From: Deltaproteobacteria bacterium
Lineage (GTDB): Bacteria; Myxococcota_A; Polyangia; Polyangiales; JADJMO01
Length of the DNA stretch: 64,000 nt
NCBI GenBank assembly: GCA_025363655.1
Contig: JANYDK010000115.1
Coordinates: 1-64,000, forward strand
Direction: 5' to 3'
In this document: piece by piece, positions 50,783-59,114 of the stretch
Layout: the number at the start of each line of letters is the position of its first letter
Position numbering within the stretch: position 1 is the stretch's first letter
The notes under the pieces: generated by a model
The model's input: only the letters and a program-made list of their open reading frames with translations
Databases searched by the model: none
What the model was told of the DNA's origin: nothing
Translations under genes and position numbers: made by a program

Positions 50783-53590
50783 ATGCGCGTTCCTCGCCCG
50801 ACCTCCTTCGCGTCGCTCCCGCTCGTCGCATCGCTGGCGCTCTTCGGCTGCGGTGCATCGTCAGCAGACGCGCAGCCGAGCGACGGCGGCGGCGATGCAG
50901 GGACCGACGTCGTCGTCACCGGCGATCCGGCCGATCTCCTCGACGAGCCGATCTCGTGCGCCTTCGACTGCAAGGACGAGTGCGAGCCGAAGGGCTACCA
51001 ATGCCCCGCCCTCGCCGCTTGGAACACCATCCCGCACGCCGCCTCGTGTGGCTCCTTCGACGGGAAATTCCCAGCCGTCAGCGGCAAGTGCACGGCAGCG
51101 ACCCCGACAGGCGCGGCGGCGAAGAAGACGGGCATCGACCCCGACGACCCGACGACGACGATCCTCCCGACGGGCCAGCGGGCGAAACCCTCGGGCAAGG
51201 CCTCGGTGTTCACCGACTACAAGGGCCAGTTCCCCACCAACGTCGTCACCATCCCCGGCTCGAACCTCGCGATCGTGGTCGACGGCGGCATCCAAGAGCA
51301 GTCGGTGCGGCTCGTCGACACCGATGCCATCGGCGGCGCCGGCGACCCGGTGCTCGGTCGTGAGAAATTCACCGGGACGACCTCGGTCAACTACGGCGCC
51401 GTCGTCCTCGGTGCGGCCGGAGGCACTGCGCGCGTCTACGTCAGCGGAGGCGCCGACGGCGTCGTCTACGCGTTCACCGTCGACATCGCCGGCAAGAAGC
51501 TGACGCGCAACACCGACGGCGACATCAAGATCGGCACTCCCAGCGGCGCGCCTGCTTCGGGTGGCGGACTGGCTGGCAACTACTACCTGAGCGGCCTCGC
51601 CGCTTCGCCCGACGGCAAGAAACTCTTCGTTGCCACCGGCAACGCCAGCGCGACGAAAACACCTATTTTCGTCGTCGATTCCGATCCGACCAGCGCCACC
51701 TTCAAGAAGGTCACGTCGACCTTCGTCGTCGGCGCGCGCGAGCTCTTCACCCTCTGGGTGCACCCGGCCGACACCGAAGGAAAGACCCTCTTCGTCAGCG
51801 TCTGGGACGGCGCGCGCGTCGAGGTCTGGTCGACGACCGACGGCAAGCAAATCGCCTCCATCGACGTCGGCAAGAACCCGCAGGCCTTCACCATCCTCGG
51901 CACGCGCTACCTCGCGGTGGTCGACAGCGACGGCGACGACATCACGATCATCGACACCCTCACGTCACCTCCCGCGAAGGTCGGCAGCACCCCCATCGAT
52001 CCGCGCGGCAGCGGCGCGAGGCACGGCTATGCACCGAGCGGCCTCGCCTGGGACGACGCCGGAAAACGGCTCTACGTCACCCTCGCCGGGCTCAACGCGG
52101 TGACCGCCTTCGACGTCACCCTTCCAGCGAGCGGTCCTCCCGTCCTCGCACCGGCCGGCTCTCTCGGTACCGACTGGTGGCCGACCGCGGTGGCCCTTCG
52201 CGACGACGGTGCGCTCGTCGTCGTCAACGGCAAGGGCAAAGGCACTGGCGCCAACCCGATCCCCTTCAAGCCCTCGCAAGGCAACGACACCGAGCTGATG
52301 CGCGGCTCGATTCAACTCGTCCCCAAGCCCGACGCGGCGACCCTCACCGCCGGCACCGCCGCCCTCGAAGCCGCCACCAACCTCGGCGCGCTCCCCGGCG
52401 CCACCAAGGTCGATTGCGGCGGAAATCCCTACGATTTCCCAGTCCCCGAGACCAACACGGCCGCTGCGAGCACCCAGATCAAGCACGTCATCTTCGTCGT
52501 CAAAGAGAACAAGACCTTCGACGGCGTCTTCGGCGATCTCCCCGGCCTCGACGGTGATCCGAAGCTGGTGATGGCGCCCGAGCAGATGGAAGACGTCTTC
52601 GGCAACCAACGAAAGCTGGCCAAGGCCTTCACCGTCTTCGACAACTATTACACGTCGGCCGAGCAATCGATCCAAGGCCACATCTGGACTTCGTACGGCA
52701 GGACGATGGAGTTCACCGAGCGCTCGTGGCTCGTGACCTGGGGTCGCGGCTACCGCTCACCGCCGCCGCAAGGAATCCTCCCGGTCGGCAAGCCCGTCGA
52801 GGGCTCGGTCTTCAACTGGCTGCAGCGCGAGAAGGTTCTCTTCGACGACATGGGCGAGATCATCGGCGCCGCCGACGACGACGGCAGCACCCCGAAGAAC
52901 GCCGGCTACGACTCGCTCTACCCCGGCGTCCTCTACGCCATGGACAAGCCGGACACTGAAAAATCCTGCTACATCGTCGCGCGCGCCCGGGCCACGTGCG
53001 ACCTCAAGTCGTTCACCTACGCGATCCAACCGAACGACCACACGTCCGGTGGCGCCGCCGGCAAGCCGACCCCGGCCACGTACATCGCGGTCGGGGACGA
53101 AGCCCTCGGCATCCTCATCGACGGTCTCTCGCGCTCCCCTGCCTGGGGCGAGACCTTGGTCATCGTCACGATGGACGACCCCCAAGACGGCGGCGATCAC
53201 GTCGACGCTCACCGGACCCCTTTCTTCCTCGTCGGCCCCTGGGTGAAGCGCAACTACGTCGCCAAGGGGCACTACGACACCAGCTCGATCCACAAGCTCC
53301 TCGCCCACCTCTTTGCCAAGCCGTACATGAACGAAGAGGTCGCCCGGGCCGCCCTCCCCCTCGAGGCCTTCACCTCGACCCCCGACTTCACGCCGTACGA
53401 CCGCCTCCTCCGCACCGAGCCCCTCGGCTGCAACCCGAACGGGACGAAAATGTCGACCACCGCCGCGATGTCGGGTTGGGACTTGAGCCAACCGGACGAG
53501 GCGCCGGGCATCGGTCGGCAGGTCTGGGAGTACTTCCACGGAGGCGCACCGGCACCGGAGATTGTCGGCCGGGACGACGACGACGATTGA
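50783..53590 (+). CDS. Lipoprotein with YVTN-like propeller and phosphoesterase domain
   Basis: A 935-residue protein. Signal peptide ends ASLALFGCGAS (Cys about 24) and a Cys-rich segment (CAFDCKDECEPKGYQC) follows. Residues about 130-510 are a beta-propeller of YVTN type (YVSGGADGVVYAF, LFVATGNASA, LYVTLAGLNAVTAFDV). The C-terminal third (about 560-880) is an alkaline-phosphatase-fold phosphoesterase (PF04185-type) with HVIFVVKENKTFDGVFGDLPG, the metal-site segment NDHTSGG and the VTMDDPQDGGDHVDAHRTP block. It may cleave phospholipids or other phosphodiesters at the cell surface. Start at the signal peptide; a further upstream ATG is unlikely. Confidence 0.85.
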   Translation: MRVPRPTSFASLPLVASLALFGCGASSADAQPSDGGGDAGTDVVVTGDPADLLDEPISCAFDCKDECEPKGYQCPALAAWNTIPHAASCGSFDGKFPAVSGKCTAATPTGAAAKKTGIDPDDPTTTILPTGQRAKPSGKASVFTDYKGQFPTNVVTIPGSNLAIVVDGGIQEQSVRLVDTDAIGGAGDPVLGREKFTGTTSVNYGAVVLGAAGGTARVYVSGGADGVVYAFTVDIAGKKLTRNTDGDIKIGTPSGAPASGGGLAGNYYLSGLAASPDGKKLFVATGNASATKTPIFVVDSDPTSATFKKVTSTFVVGARELFTLWVHPADTEGKTLFVSVWDGARVEVWSTTDGKQIASIDVGKNPQAFTILGTRYLAVVDSDGDDITIIDTLTSPPAKVGSTPIDPRGSGARHGYAPSGLAWDDAGKRLYVTLAGLNAVTAFDVTLPASGPPVLAPAGSLGTDWWPTAVALRDDGALVVVNGKGKGTGANPIPFKPSQGNDTELMRGSIQLVPKPDAATLTAGTAALEAATNLGALPGATKVDCGGNPYDFPVPETNTAAASTQIKHVIFVVKENKTFDGVFGDLPGLDGDPKLVMAPEQMEDVFGNQRKLAKAFTVFDNYYTSAEQSIQGHIWTSYGRTMEFTERSWLVTWGRGYRSPPPQGILPVGKPVEGSVFNWLQREKVLFDDMGEIIGAADDDGSTPKNAGYDSLYPGVLYAMDKPDTEKSCYIVARARATCDLKSFTYAIQPNDHTSGGAAGKPTPATYIAVGDEALGILIDGLSRSPAWGETLVIVTMDDPQDGGDHVDAHRTPFFLVGPWVKRNYVAKGHYDTSSIHKLLAHLFAKPYMNEEVARAALPLEAFTSTPDFTPYDRLLRTEPLGCNPNGTKMSTTAAMSGWDLSQPDEAPGIGRQVWEYFHGGAPAPEIVGRDDDDD

Positions 53591-53692
53591 GTCGCGGCGT
53601 CCCAGACCGGTGCCTCTTGCGTAACGGCCCCGGATCCGGGAAGACCCACTTTCACGGTAACCCTGCCTGTTGCATCGTCTCGGACGGAATCT

Positions 53693-53722
53693 TTGACCGA
53701 AGTGTTGCCCCTTTGCTACATT
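53693..53722 (+). promoter_or_regulatory. Sigma-70-type promoter of the small acidic-protein gene
   Basis: TTGACC (53693-53698), an 18-bp spacer and TACATT (53717-53722). It lies 73 bp upstream of the chosen ATG at 53796. Confidence 0.6.
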
Positions 53723-53795
53723 CCGCCCGCTGCTTGGGGGAAGTCGGGGGATGTCCGTTAGACCCGCGATGGGTTCCAAACAGAGGTCGACACGC

Positions 53796-54035
53796 ATGAA
53801 CGGATCGATGACGTGGTCTCAGCTGTGTGAATCGGACGAGTATCGTGGCCGCTGGGTCGCCCTAGACCAGTGCCGATACGACGAAGCGACCGCCAAGCCT
53901 GTCGAGGGCAAGGTCGTCGACGTCGACGATGACGTCGTGGAGCTCTGCAATCGAGTGCGTGATGCCCAGTATCGCGACTGCGCGATCTTGTTCATCGACG
54001 CCCGCCCGCCCGCGAGCGTCCGCGCGGTTCACTGA
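53796..54035 (+). CDS. Small acidic protein of unknown function
   Basis: A 79-residue protein (MNGSMTWSQLCESDEYRG at the start) rich in Asp, Glu and Val, with two central segments, WVALDQCRYD and VVDVDDDVVELCNRVRDAQY, that could form a beta hairpin and helix. It has two or three Cys. No family is recognised. An ATG at 53751 would add 15 residues, and one at 53808 would remove four. It stands alone between a candidate promoter and a strong Rho-independent terminator, so it is a single-gene transcript. This makes it worth following as a real small protein. Confidence 0.65.
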   Translation: MNGSMTWSQLCESDEYRGRWVALDQCRYDEATAKPVEGKVVDVDDDVVELCNRVRDAQYRDCAILFIDARPPASVRAVH

Positions 54036-54054
54036 AAGGGAACCCGTATCGTGA

Positions 54055-54088
54055 GAAGCCCCTGCAGAGGGGCTTCTTTCGTTTTGTT
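54055..54088 (+). terminator. Rho-independent terminator
   Basis: GAAGCCCCT-GCAG-AGGGGCTTC: a perfect 9-bp stem with a 4-nt loop, followed by TTTCGTTTTGTT. It closes the small-protein transcript 20 bp after its stop codon. Confidence 0.88.
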
Positions 54089-54175
54089 CGGGCGCGAGCG
54101 TCGGCGCGGGCGTCAGCGCGCTCGCAACCGCCTCCCCTCCCCTACCGACCCCTGGTCCGGCACCGCTCTCGACGT

Positions 54176-54282
54176 GCTGCCCGCAGGCAGCAAAATCTCC
54201 GTCCCCGAGCGATTCCGTTTCGGCTGTTCGGCAATGATTTCAGATACTTGCCCTGTGGATAGGACCCGTTCTTGACGGGTCC
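54176..54282 (+). promoter_or_regulatory. Two hairpins in the leader of the SprT-like gene
   Basis: GCTGCC-CGCA-GGCAGC (54176-54191) and GGACCCGT-TCTTG-ACGGGTCC (54262-54282), both perfect stems. The second ends 20 bp before the ATG at 54303, so it could mask or expose the ribosome-binding region. No T-run follows, so neither is an ordinary terminator. Confidence 0.4.
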
Positions 54283-54302
54283 GAGGGCATCTTCTACCCC
54301 CA

Positions 54303-55187
54303 ATGGAGACCCCCATGGCGCAGGCGATGCAGGCCCTACTACCGTTTCTTCGCGGAGCTCCACGCACCGCGCGGAGAGGCGGGCTCGCGCGCAATGGTGA
54401 GGTCGAGCGGATGGCTCGGGCCGCGGTGCCGCTTCGGCATCACATGGTGAAGCAGCTGGCCGACCAGCTCGACCTCTCGTTCCCGAAGAAGTCGCCCGCC
54501 GTCTACGTCCACGAAGGGGCGCGGCAGGTGCTGGCTCGGAGGCTCGAGCAGGTCGGACGCATGCCGGTCGCGCTGTCGATCACCGACAATCGCCACTCGA
54601 TGATTCACGCCACGCGGCGCGAAGGCATCCTCCGGGTGCGGCTCCACCACATGTTCCTCGATGCGCCGGTGGCGGTCGTCGATGCCCTCGCGCGGTTCCT
54701 CATCTTCCGCGACCGCGAGGCCTCCGGCATCGTCGGCCGTTACATCGACGTCCACGCGACGCGAATTCGCCCCCTCGAGTCGACCCACACCCGGACGCTC
54801 ACCAGCGACGGCGTCGTGCACGACCTCAAGGCCATCTACGACGACCTCAACGAGACCTACTTCGACGGCGAGGTCGACGCCCGCATCTGCTGGGGGACCG
54901 AGGCCACCCGCAAGGGCAAGCGCCGGACGACCATCAAGCTCGGGAGCTACACCGCGCAGGAGCGCCTCATCCGGCTCCATCCGCGCCTCGATCAGGCCTA
55001 CGTTCCCCGCTATTTCATCGCCTTCGTCGTCTATCACGAGATGCTCCACCACGTGATGCCGGCGACCCGCGTGGCCGGGCGGCGCATCCTCCACCCGGCC
55101 GAGTTCCGGGCCCGCGAGCGCGAGTATCGGCACTACGAGAAGGCCATCGCCTGGGAAAAGGCGCACATCGATCGTTTGCTGAAGTAA
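54303..55187 (+). CDS. SprT-like zinc-dependent metallopeptidase-like protein
   Basis: A 294-residue protein. FVVYHEMLHHVMP holds the HExxH zinc motif (H245, E246, H249), and the later RRILHPAEFRAREREYRHYEKA supplies a candidate third ligand (H264), the arrangement of SprT-like domains. The middle has LKAIYDDLNETYFDGEVDARICWG, another family landmark. The N-terminal 130 residues are unlike typical short SprT proteins. The usual role is proteolysis of DNA-protein crosslinks, but bacterial members are often uncharacterised. Confidence 0.82.
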   Translation: METPMAQAMQALLPFLRGAPRTARRGGLARNGEVERMARAAVPLRHHMVKQLADQLDLSFPKKSPAVYVHEGARQVLARRLEQVGRMPVALSITDNRHSMIHATRREGILRVRLHHMFLDAPVAVVDALARFLIFRDREASGIVGRYIDVHATRIRPLESTHTRTLTSDGVVHDLKAIYDDLNETYFDGEVDARICWGTEATRKGKRRTTIKLGSYTAQERLIRLHPRLDQAYVPRYFIAFVVYHEMLHHVMPATRVAGRRILHPAEFRAREREYRHYEKAIAWEKAHIDRLLK

Positions 55188-55247
55188 CCCTCGATCGCTG
55201 CACCGAAGTGGCCCGCTCGCGGGAAATCGTGGTTCCTCGCTGGCAAG

Positions 55248-56456
55248 ATGCCGGTACGAGGTCTGACGCAACGGCTGGTCTTCGGCGCCCTGGCGGGGGC
55301 AATCGTGCTCGGCGGCGGCTGTCGTCGGTCGACCGAAGGGGGCAACGCTGCCGGCTCACCGACGGCGGGGCCGGGCGGGGGAGCAAGCGTCAGCGTCGCG
55401 CTCGGCAAGGGGCGACGCGCCGAGGATGCGGCGCAGACGCACCAGAAGATCGACATTCCTGCGGGGAGCTTCTACGCCGGAAGCCTCCCGGGAGACGAAG
55501 GTCGTGACCCGACGCTCGAGCCGCTCGCCACGGCGTATGAGGTGCCGGCGTTTTCCATCGACGCGCTCCCCTACCCCAACGACCCGACGGTAGCCCCGTT
55601 CACGGGACTGACGCCGGCCGAGGCAGAGAAGAAGTGCGCCGAACGGAGCGAGCGACTCTGCTCGGAGCTCGAGTGGGAGCGGGCCTGTCGAGGTCCTGCG
55701 GGTGACGCCTTCAGCGCCGGACCAAGCTGGGATCCGAGCTGCACCGAGACGCCCGACAAGTGCATTTCCGGCTTCGGCGTTCGCATGATCGGCTCTTCGC
55801 TGCAGGAGTGGACGAGCTCGACCTTGGCGATCGAGGGCAAAGGCACGAAGGGGATCGTCAAAGGCGCCTGGGCCTCGGCGGCGCCGGCAGCGCATCGTTG
55901 TGCGGCCAGGCACATCGCCGACGGACACTCCGCGAGCAAGATGATCGGCTTCCGTTGCTGCAGCGGCACCGGCGCGACGGGCGTGAAAATGCCGGAAATT
56001 ACCGCGGTTCCGACGTATCGCAAGGGAGCGATGACGGCGAGCCGTCTGGCCGAGATCTTCGCCGAGACGCCCGAGCTGGCGCGCATCCGGAGCATGCCGC
56101 GCTTCTTCAAAGACACCGAACTGGCGCCCATCTTCGACAAGTCGAAGGGACAGCCGAGCGGGTGGAACCTGACGACAGAGCCGATCTTGTGGAGCCCAGA
56201 GCCGGGTGAAGAGCTCCTCGTGCTCACCGGGCGGAGCAAAGGGGGCGCCTTCGTCCTCGCGCTGCACGTGCTCCCCGGCGACAAATACCGCCTCGCCTCG
56301 TCGCTGGTGTTCGCCAACGAGCAGGGGCCGATCGTCCTCGCGTACCAAGGGAACCTGAAGAAGGAGATCCTCTGGTCGATGTGCTGGGGGTGCGCGGGTG
56401 AAGGTGGGGCGATCACCTACCGCGACGATCATCGCGTGGTCATCGTCCAGCGCTGA
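55248..56456 (+). CDS. Lipoprotein with FGE/SUMF1-like domain and unknown C-terminal domain
   Basis: A 402-residue lipoprotein. The signal peptide ends GAIVLGGGCRR (Cys about 25). Residues about 65-240 are a formylglycine-generating-enzyme-like (SUMF1) domain: IPAGSFYAGSLPGDEGRD, RLCSELEWERACRGP, SLQEWTSS and MIGFRCCSG. The domain is shorter than in active FGE and Cys-rich. Residues about 250-402 form a further domain that I do not recognise (TASRLAEIFAETPELARI...). Such FGE-like lipoproteins are frequent in myxobacteria and are thought to bind sugars or peptides. It is followed after 12 bp by a small Cys-rich lipoprotein. Confidence 0.82.
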   Translation: MPVRGLTQRLVFGALAGAIVLGGGCRRSTEGGNAAGSPTAGPGGGASVSVALGKGRRAEDAAQTHQKIDIPAGSFYAGSLPGDEGRDPTLEPLATAYEVPAFSIDALPYPNDPTVAPFTGLTPAEAEKKCAERSERLCSELEWERACRGPAGDAFSAGPSWDPSCTETPDKCISGFGVRMIGSSLQEWTSSTLAIEGKGTKGIVKGAWASAAPAAHRCAARHIADGHSASKMIGFRCCSGTGATGVKMPEITAVPTYRKGAMTASRLAEIFAETPELARIRSMPRFFKDTELAPIFDKSKGQPSGWNLTTEPILWSPEPGEELLVLTGRSKGGAFVLALHVLPGDKYRLASSLVFANEQGPIVLAYQGNLKKEILWSMCWGCAGEGGAITYRDDHRVVIVQR

Positions 56457-56468
56457 CGCACTCGCCCG

Positions 56469-56924
56469 ATGGCGGTATCGCGAGCCGGAAAAGTCCGCTT
56501 CACTGATCGGGTGCAACGTCGGTTCGTCATCGCGGGGAGTTGTGTCGCCTTCCTCGCGGTCGCGAGCGCGTGCGGTGCGTCCGCCGACACGGAAGAGCTT
56601 CCCGACACTGCGATGACGCCTTCATCACCGCCCCATCGCGTGCCGGAAGTGCGTGAAGGGCCTGCCGACGTCGGTGCCGAAGATGTCGAACCACTCGAAG
56701 AAATAGGCACCCCCGACACGTACCTGGGACCGATTGGCCACTGCCTCAACGACGGCTTCGATTGGACCTGCCGCGCCGGCCGCACCTGCACGTTCACTGG
56801 CCACTGCACCCCCGCCGATGCCGGTGCGAGCTCGGCCGGCTCGGAGCCGTGCGGCCTCATCTTCTGCGATCGAGCCTATTGCCGCTGCCGAAGTGCATCT
56901 GCGAGCCTCTGCGATTGTGAATAG
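56469..56924 (+). CDS. Small Cys-rich lipoprotein
   Basis: A 151-residue protein with signal peptide ending AFLAVASACGASA (lipobox SAC, Cys about 35). An acidic/Pro-rich linker leads to a compact Cys-rich C terminus (about 95-151) with about ten Cys: GHCLNDGFDWTCRAGRTCTFTGHC, then PCGLIFCDRAYCRCRSA. The pattern resembles disulfide-rich binding modules. No family is recognised. The gene is 12 bp after the FGE-like gene, and the next lipoprotein starts 40 bp later. Confidence 0.75.
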   Translation: MAVSRAGKVRFTDRVQRRFVIAGSCVAFLAVASACGASADTEELPDTAMTPSSPPHRVPEVREGPADVGAEDVEPLEEIGTPDTYLGPIGHCLNDGFDWTCRAGRTCTFTGHCTPADAGASSAGSEPCGLIFCDRAYCRCRSASASLCDCE

Positions 56925-56964
56925 CGGGAATGACTCGAGGTGGCTCCGGGTTGCGACGCCACGC

Positions 56965-57474
56965 ATGGCAAGGCGCATCAGCACAGCTATCGTCGCTCTC
57001 CTGACGCTCGGCGGGTGCATCCAGTACCAACCGGGCGGGCTCGCGACGCGACGGCGAACGTACGCGTCGGTTCGAACCGTCGGGTGCCTCGACGTCGCGG
57101 TCGAGATCCTCGCGCATCCCGACGTCGACAAGGGCAGTCCGGTCGTCGACGTCAATTTCGGCAACGTCTGCCACGAGGGCGTCACCGTCGACCTCTCGAA
57201 GCTCGACGTCACGGCGAGCTACGCGAGCTCACCGGCGATGCATCGGCTGCGACCATACGATCCTCGCCACGAAATCGACGGACGCCTCCTCTACCCCGTC
57301 TGGACGGGCCACGAAGCGATCGAATTCGACCCTGAGATCACGGCCGATCATGAGCCGACACGGGTGTGCGTCGACGTTTCGCGGATCGTCCCTTCGCCAT
57401 CGCAAGCGCCGCCGATGTGCTTTCGCTGGAACGCGACCTATCGCGCGCTCGTGCCGGAAGAGAGGGGCACGTGA
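56965..57474 (+). CDS. Lipoprotein
   Basis: A 169-residue lipoprotein. MARRISTAIVALLTLGGCIQ gives a lipobox LGGC (Cys about 18). The mature part forms a single beta-rich domain, VGCLDVAVEILAHPDVDKG, FGNVCHEGVTVDLSKLDVTA, ending MCFRWNATYRALVP, with two disulfide-compatible Cys pairs. No family is recognised. GTG of the next gene overlaps its TGA (57471-57474), so they are co-translated. Confidence 0.78.
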   Translation: MARRISTAIVALLTLGGCIQYQPGGLATRRRTYASVRTVGCLDVAVEILAHPDVDKGSPVVDVNFGNVCHEGVTVDLSKLDVTASYASSPAMHRLRPYDPRHEIDGRLLYPVWTGHEAIEFDPEITADHEPTRVCVDVSRIVPSPSQAPPMCFRWNATYRALVPEERGT

Positions 57475-58145
57475 TCGCCGCCGCATCGCTCCTCCTCGCG
57501 TCGCATACGTACGTGCCTTACTGCCCGCCCGGCGCCGTCGTCGGCCGCAACGAGTGCGCGACGTATGGACGATGGTCGCTCCCCGACTGGATGCCGCGCA
57601 TCACCTGGAGCGTCGGCGTCGCCTATCGCACGTTCGCCTTCGATCACCCGACGGTACAAGCGGGCAAGGGCGTGACCGGCCCGGCGCCGACGATCGATCC
57701 CGATGCCTTCGTCGGCAGCCGGATGACGCTCGTCGGCTTCGAGCTGCAGCCGGTGCGCTTCTTCGTCGCCGGCCCGTTCTACATGGGTCCCGACATCATC
57801 GTCGGTCCGACGTTCCTCACCGGCCAGAAGCCGAACGCGCCCGGCGGTTCGACGGGATTCGGCCTCCAGGGCGGGCTTCGAAGTGGCGTCGCGATTCAGG
57901 GCAACGACGTGAGCGTCGGTCTCGAGGTCGTGGTCGGCGGTCGCGTCGCTGCGCTCTCGAGCAGTGGCTATCAGATTCAACGCGCCAATTGGCTCGTCGA
58001 GCCGCGCCTGCGCCTCGACTTCTGGACCTCCCCCTACGTCAGCCTCGGTGGCTACGCGGCGGCGAACCTCACCGATCTGCCGAGCTACGGCGGCGGGCTC
58101 GACGTCACGTTGCACCTGCTCCCCTTCGACTGGACGCCTCCCTGA
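57471..58145 (+). CDS. Outer-membrane-like beta-barrel protein
   Basis: A 224-residue protein starting with GTG, in the coupled GTGA overlap with the upstream lipoprotein. A short hydrophobic leader (IAAASLLLASHTY) precedes a Cys-containing loop (YCPPGAVVGRNECAT). The rest is strand-rich with Gly and aromatic residues (SVGVAYRTFAFDH, FVAGPFYMGPDIIVGPTF, LGGYAAANLTDLP), ending HLLPFDWTPP. The leader is short for a classical signal peptide, so a secretion route is not certain. Function is unknown. Confidence 0.65.
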   Translation: MIAAASLLLASHTYVPYCPPGAVVGRNECATYGRWSLPDWMPRITWSVGVAYRTFAFDHPTVQAGKGVTGPAPTIDPDAFVGSRMTLVGFELQPVRFFVAGPFYMGPDIIVGPTFLTGQKPNAPGGSTGFGLQGGLRSGVAIQGNDVSVGLEVVVGGRVAALSSSGYQIQRANWLVEPRLRLDFWTSPYVSLGGYAAANLTDLPSYGGGLDVTLHLLPFDWTPP

Positions 58146-58166
58146 TCCACGCCCAGGGTGGCGACG

Positions 58167-58811
58167 ATGCTGCGAGCCGCCGCCGTGCTCTTCGACATGG
58201 ATGGGTTGCTCGTCGACTCCGAACCGCTCTGGGCCGAGGTCGAGCGTGACTTCGCGCGGGTGCGCGGTGGTGAATTCACCGAGGAAATGGCGCGAAATTG
58301 CGTCGGCAAAGGGCTCCTCAACACGCTCCTGGTGATGCGCGATGCCTTCGGCTTCACCGTCGATCCGGTGGCCGACACCGAAGAGATCCTCTCCCGCTTC
58401 ATCGCCCGCGTCGGTGATCTTTCGCTGAAGAAGGGCGCGCTCGCGTTCCTCGACGCGGCAGCATCGAAGGTGCCGATCGCGATCGGTTCCTCGTCGGCGC
58501 GGCGGCTCGTCGAGGCGACGCTGGGGCGCTTCGAGCTGATGGCGCGCTTCTCGGCGATCGTCTGTGGTGACGACGTCGCGCATCCGAAGCCGGCGCCCGA
58601 CATCTGGCTCGAAGCGTCACGTCAGCTGCGCGTACCGATCGAGCGCTGCCTCGTCCTCGAAGACTCTCTCGCGGGATGCGTCGCGGGCCGCGCTGCCGGC
58701 GCGCAAATCATCGCCGTGCCCGAGTCGTCACCCGAGCGATTCGTAGCGCATGCCGACCACGTCTGCGTCGATCTCGAAGAAGCGCTTCGGCTCGTGGTCT
58801 TTCAAAAATAG
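58167..58811 (+). CDS. HAD-type phosphatase (beta-phosphoglucomutase / sugar phosphatase group)
   Basis: A 214-residue HAD hydrolase of subfamily IA. VLFDMDGLLVDSEPLW is motif I (nucleophile and acid Asp), GSSSARRLV is motif II, and VAHPKPAPDIWLEA and CLVLEDSLAGC hold motifs III and IV. The DMDGLLVDSE variant is typical of beta-phosphoglucomutase-like and phosphosugar phosphatases. ATG at 58167 chosen because it has AGGGTGG seven bases upstream; GTG at 58158 would add three residues. Convergent with the ferredoxin gene. Confidence 0.9.
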   Translation: MLRAAAVLFDMDGLLVDSEPLWAEVERDFARVRGGEFTEEMARNCVGKGLLNTLLVMRDAFGFTVDPVADTEEILSRFIARVGDLSLKKGALAFLDAAASKVPIAIGSSSARRLVEATLGRFELMARFSAIVCGDDVAHPKPAPDIWLEASRQLRVPIERCLVLEDSLAGCVAGRAAGAQIIAVPESSPERFVAHADHVCVDLEEALRLVVFQK

Positions 58812-58817
58812 GGTGTT

Positions 58818-59114
58818 TCAGCCGACGCCGTCGAGAACCTGCGTGACGAGCAACGCCGCGTCGGCCTCGGTCACCTCGTCGTGGGTGACGCCGCTCGGCG
58901 TGAGGACCACCGTGCAACCGACGCGCGGACATCGACCTAGGCAGCCCGTCTTCGTCAGCCACACCGTGCTGTACGCGTTCCGTCGACCGATCTCGGCGAG
59001 CACGGCGTCATGCACGCGCACGCCGTCCGCACCACATCCACGGCCGAGCGGATTGGTTGCCTCGCGCGCGTTGGTGCAGACGAGGACGCGCTTGCGGAGG
59101 CTGAGGGTCTTCAC
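58818..59114 (-). CDS. Thioredoxin-like [2Fe-2S] ferredoxin
   Basis: A 98-residue protein starting with GTG. The Cys pattern VLVC-x13-C (RVLVCTNAREATNPLGRGCG) and TGCLGRCPRVGC later in the chain match the thioredoxin-fold [2Fe-2S] ferredoxin family, in which four Cys hold the cluster. Its GTG (59112-59114) overlaps the TGA of the NUDIX gene by 4 bp. It donates or stores electrons in the cytoplasm; the partner is not known. Confidence 0.87.
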   Translation of the reverse strand: MKTLSLRKRVLVCTNAREATNPLGRGCGADGVRVHDAVLAEIGRRNAYSTVWLTKTGCLGRCPRVGCTVVLTPSGVTHDEVTEADAALLVTQVLDGVG

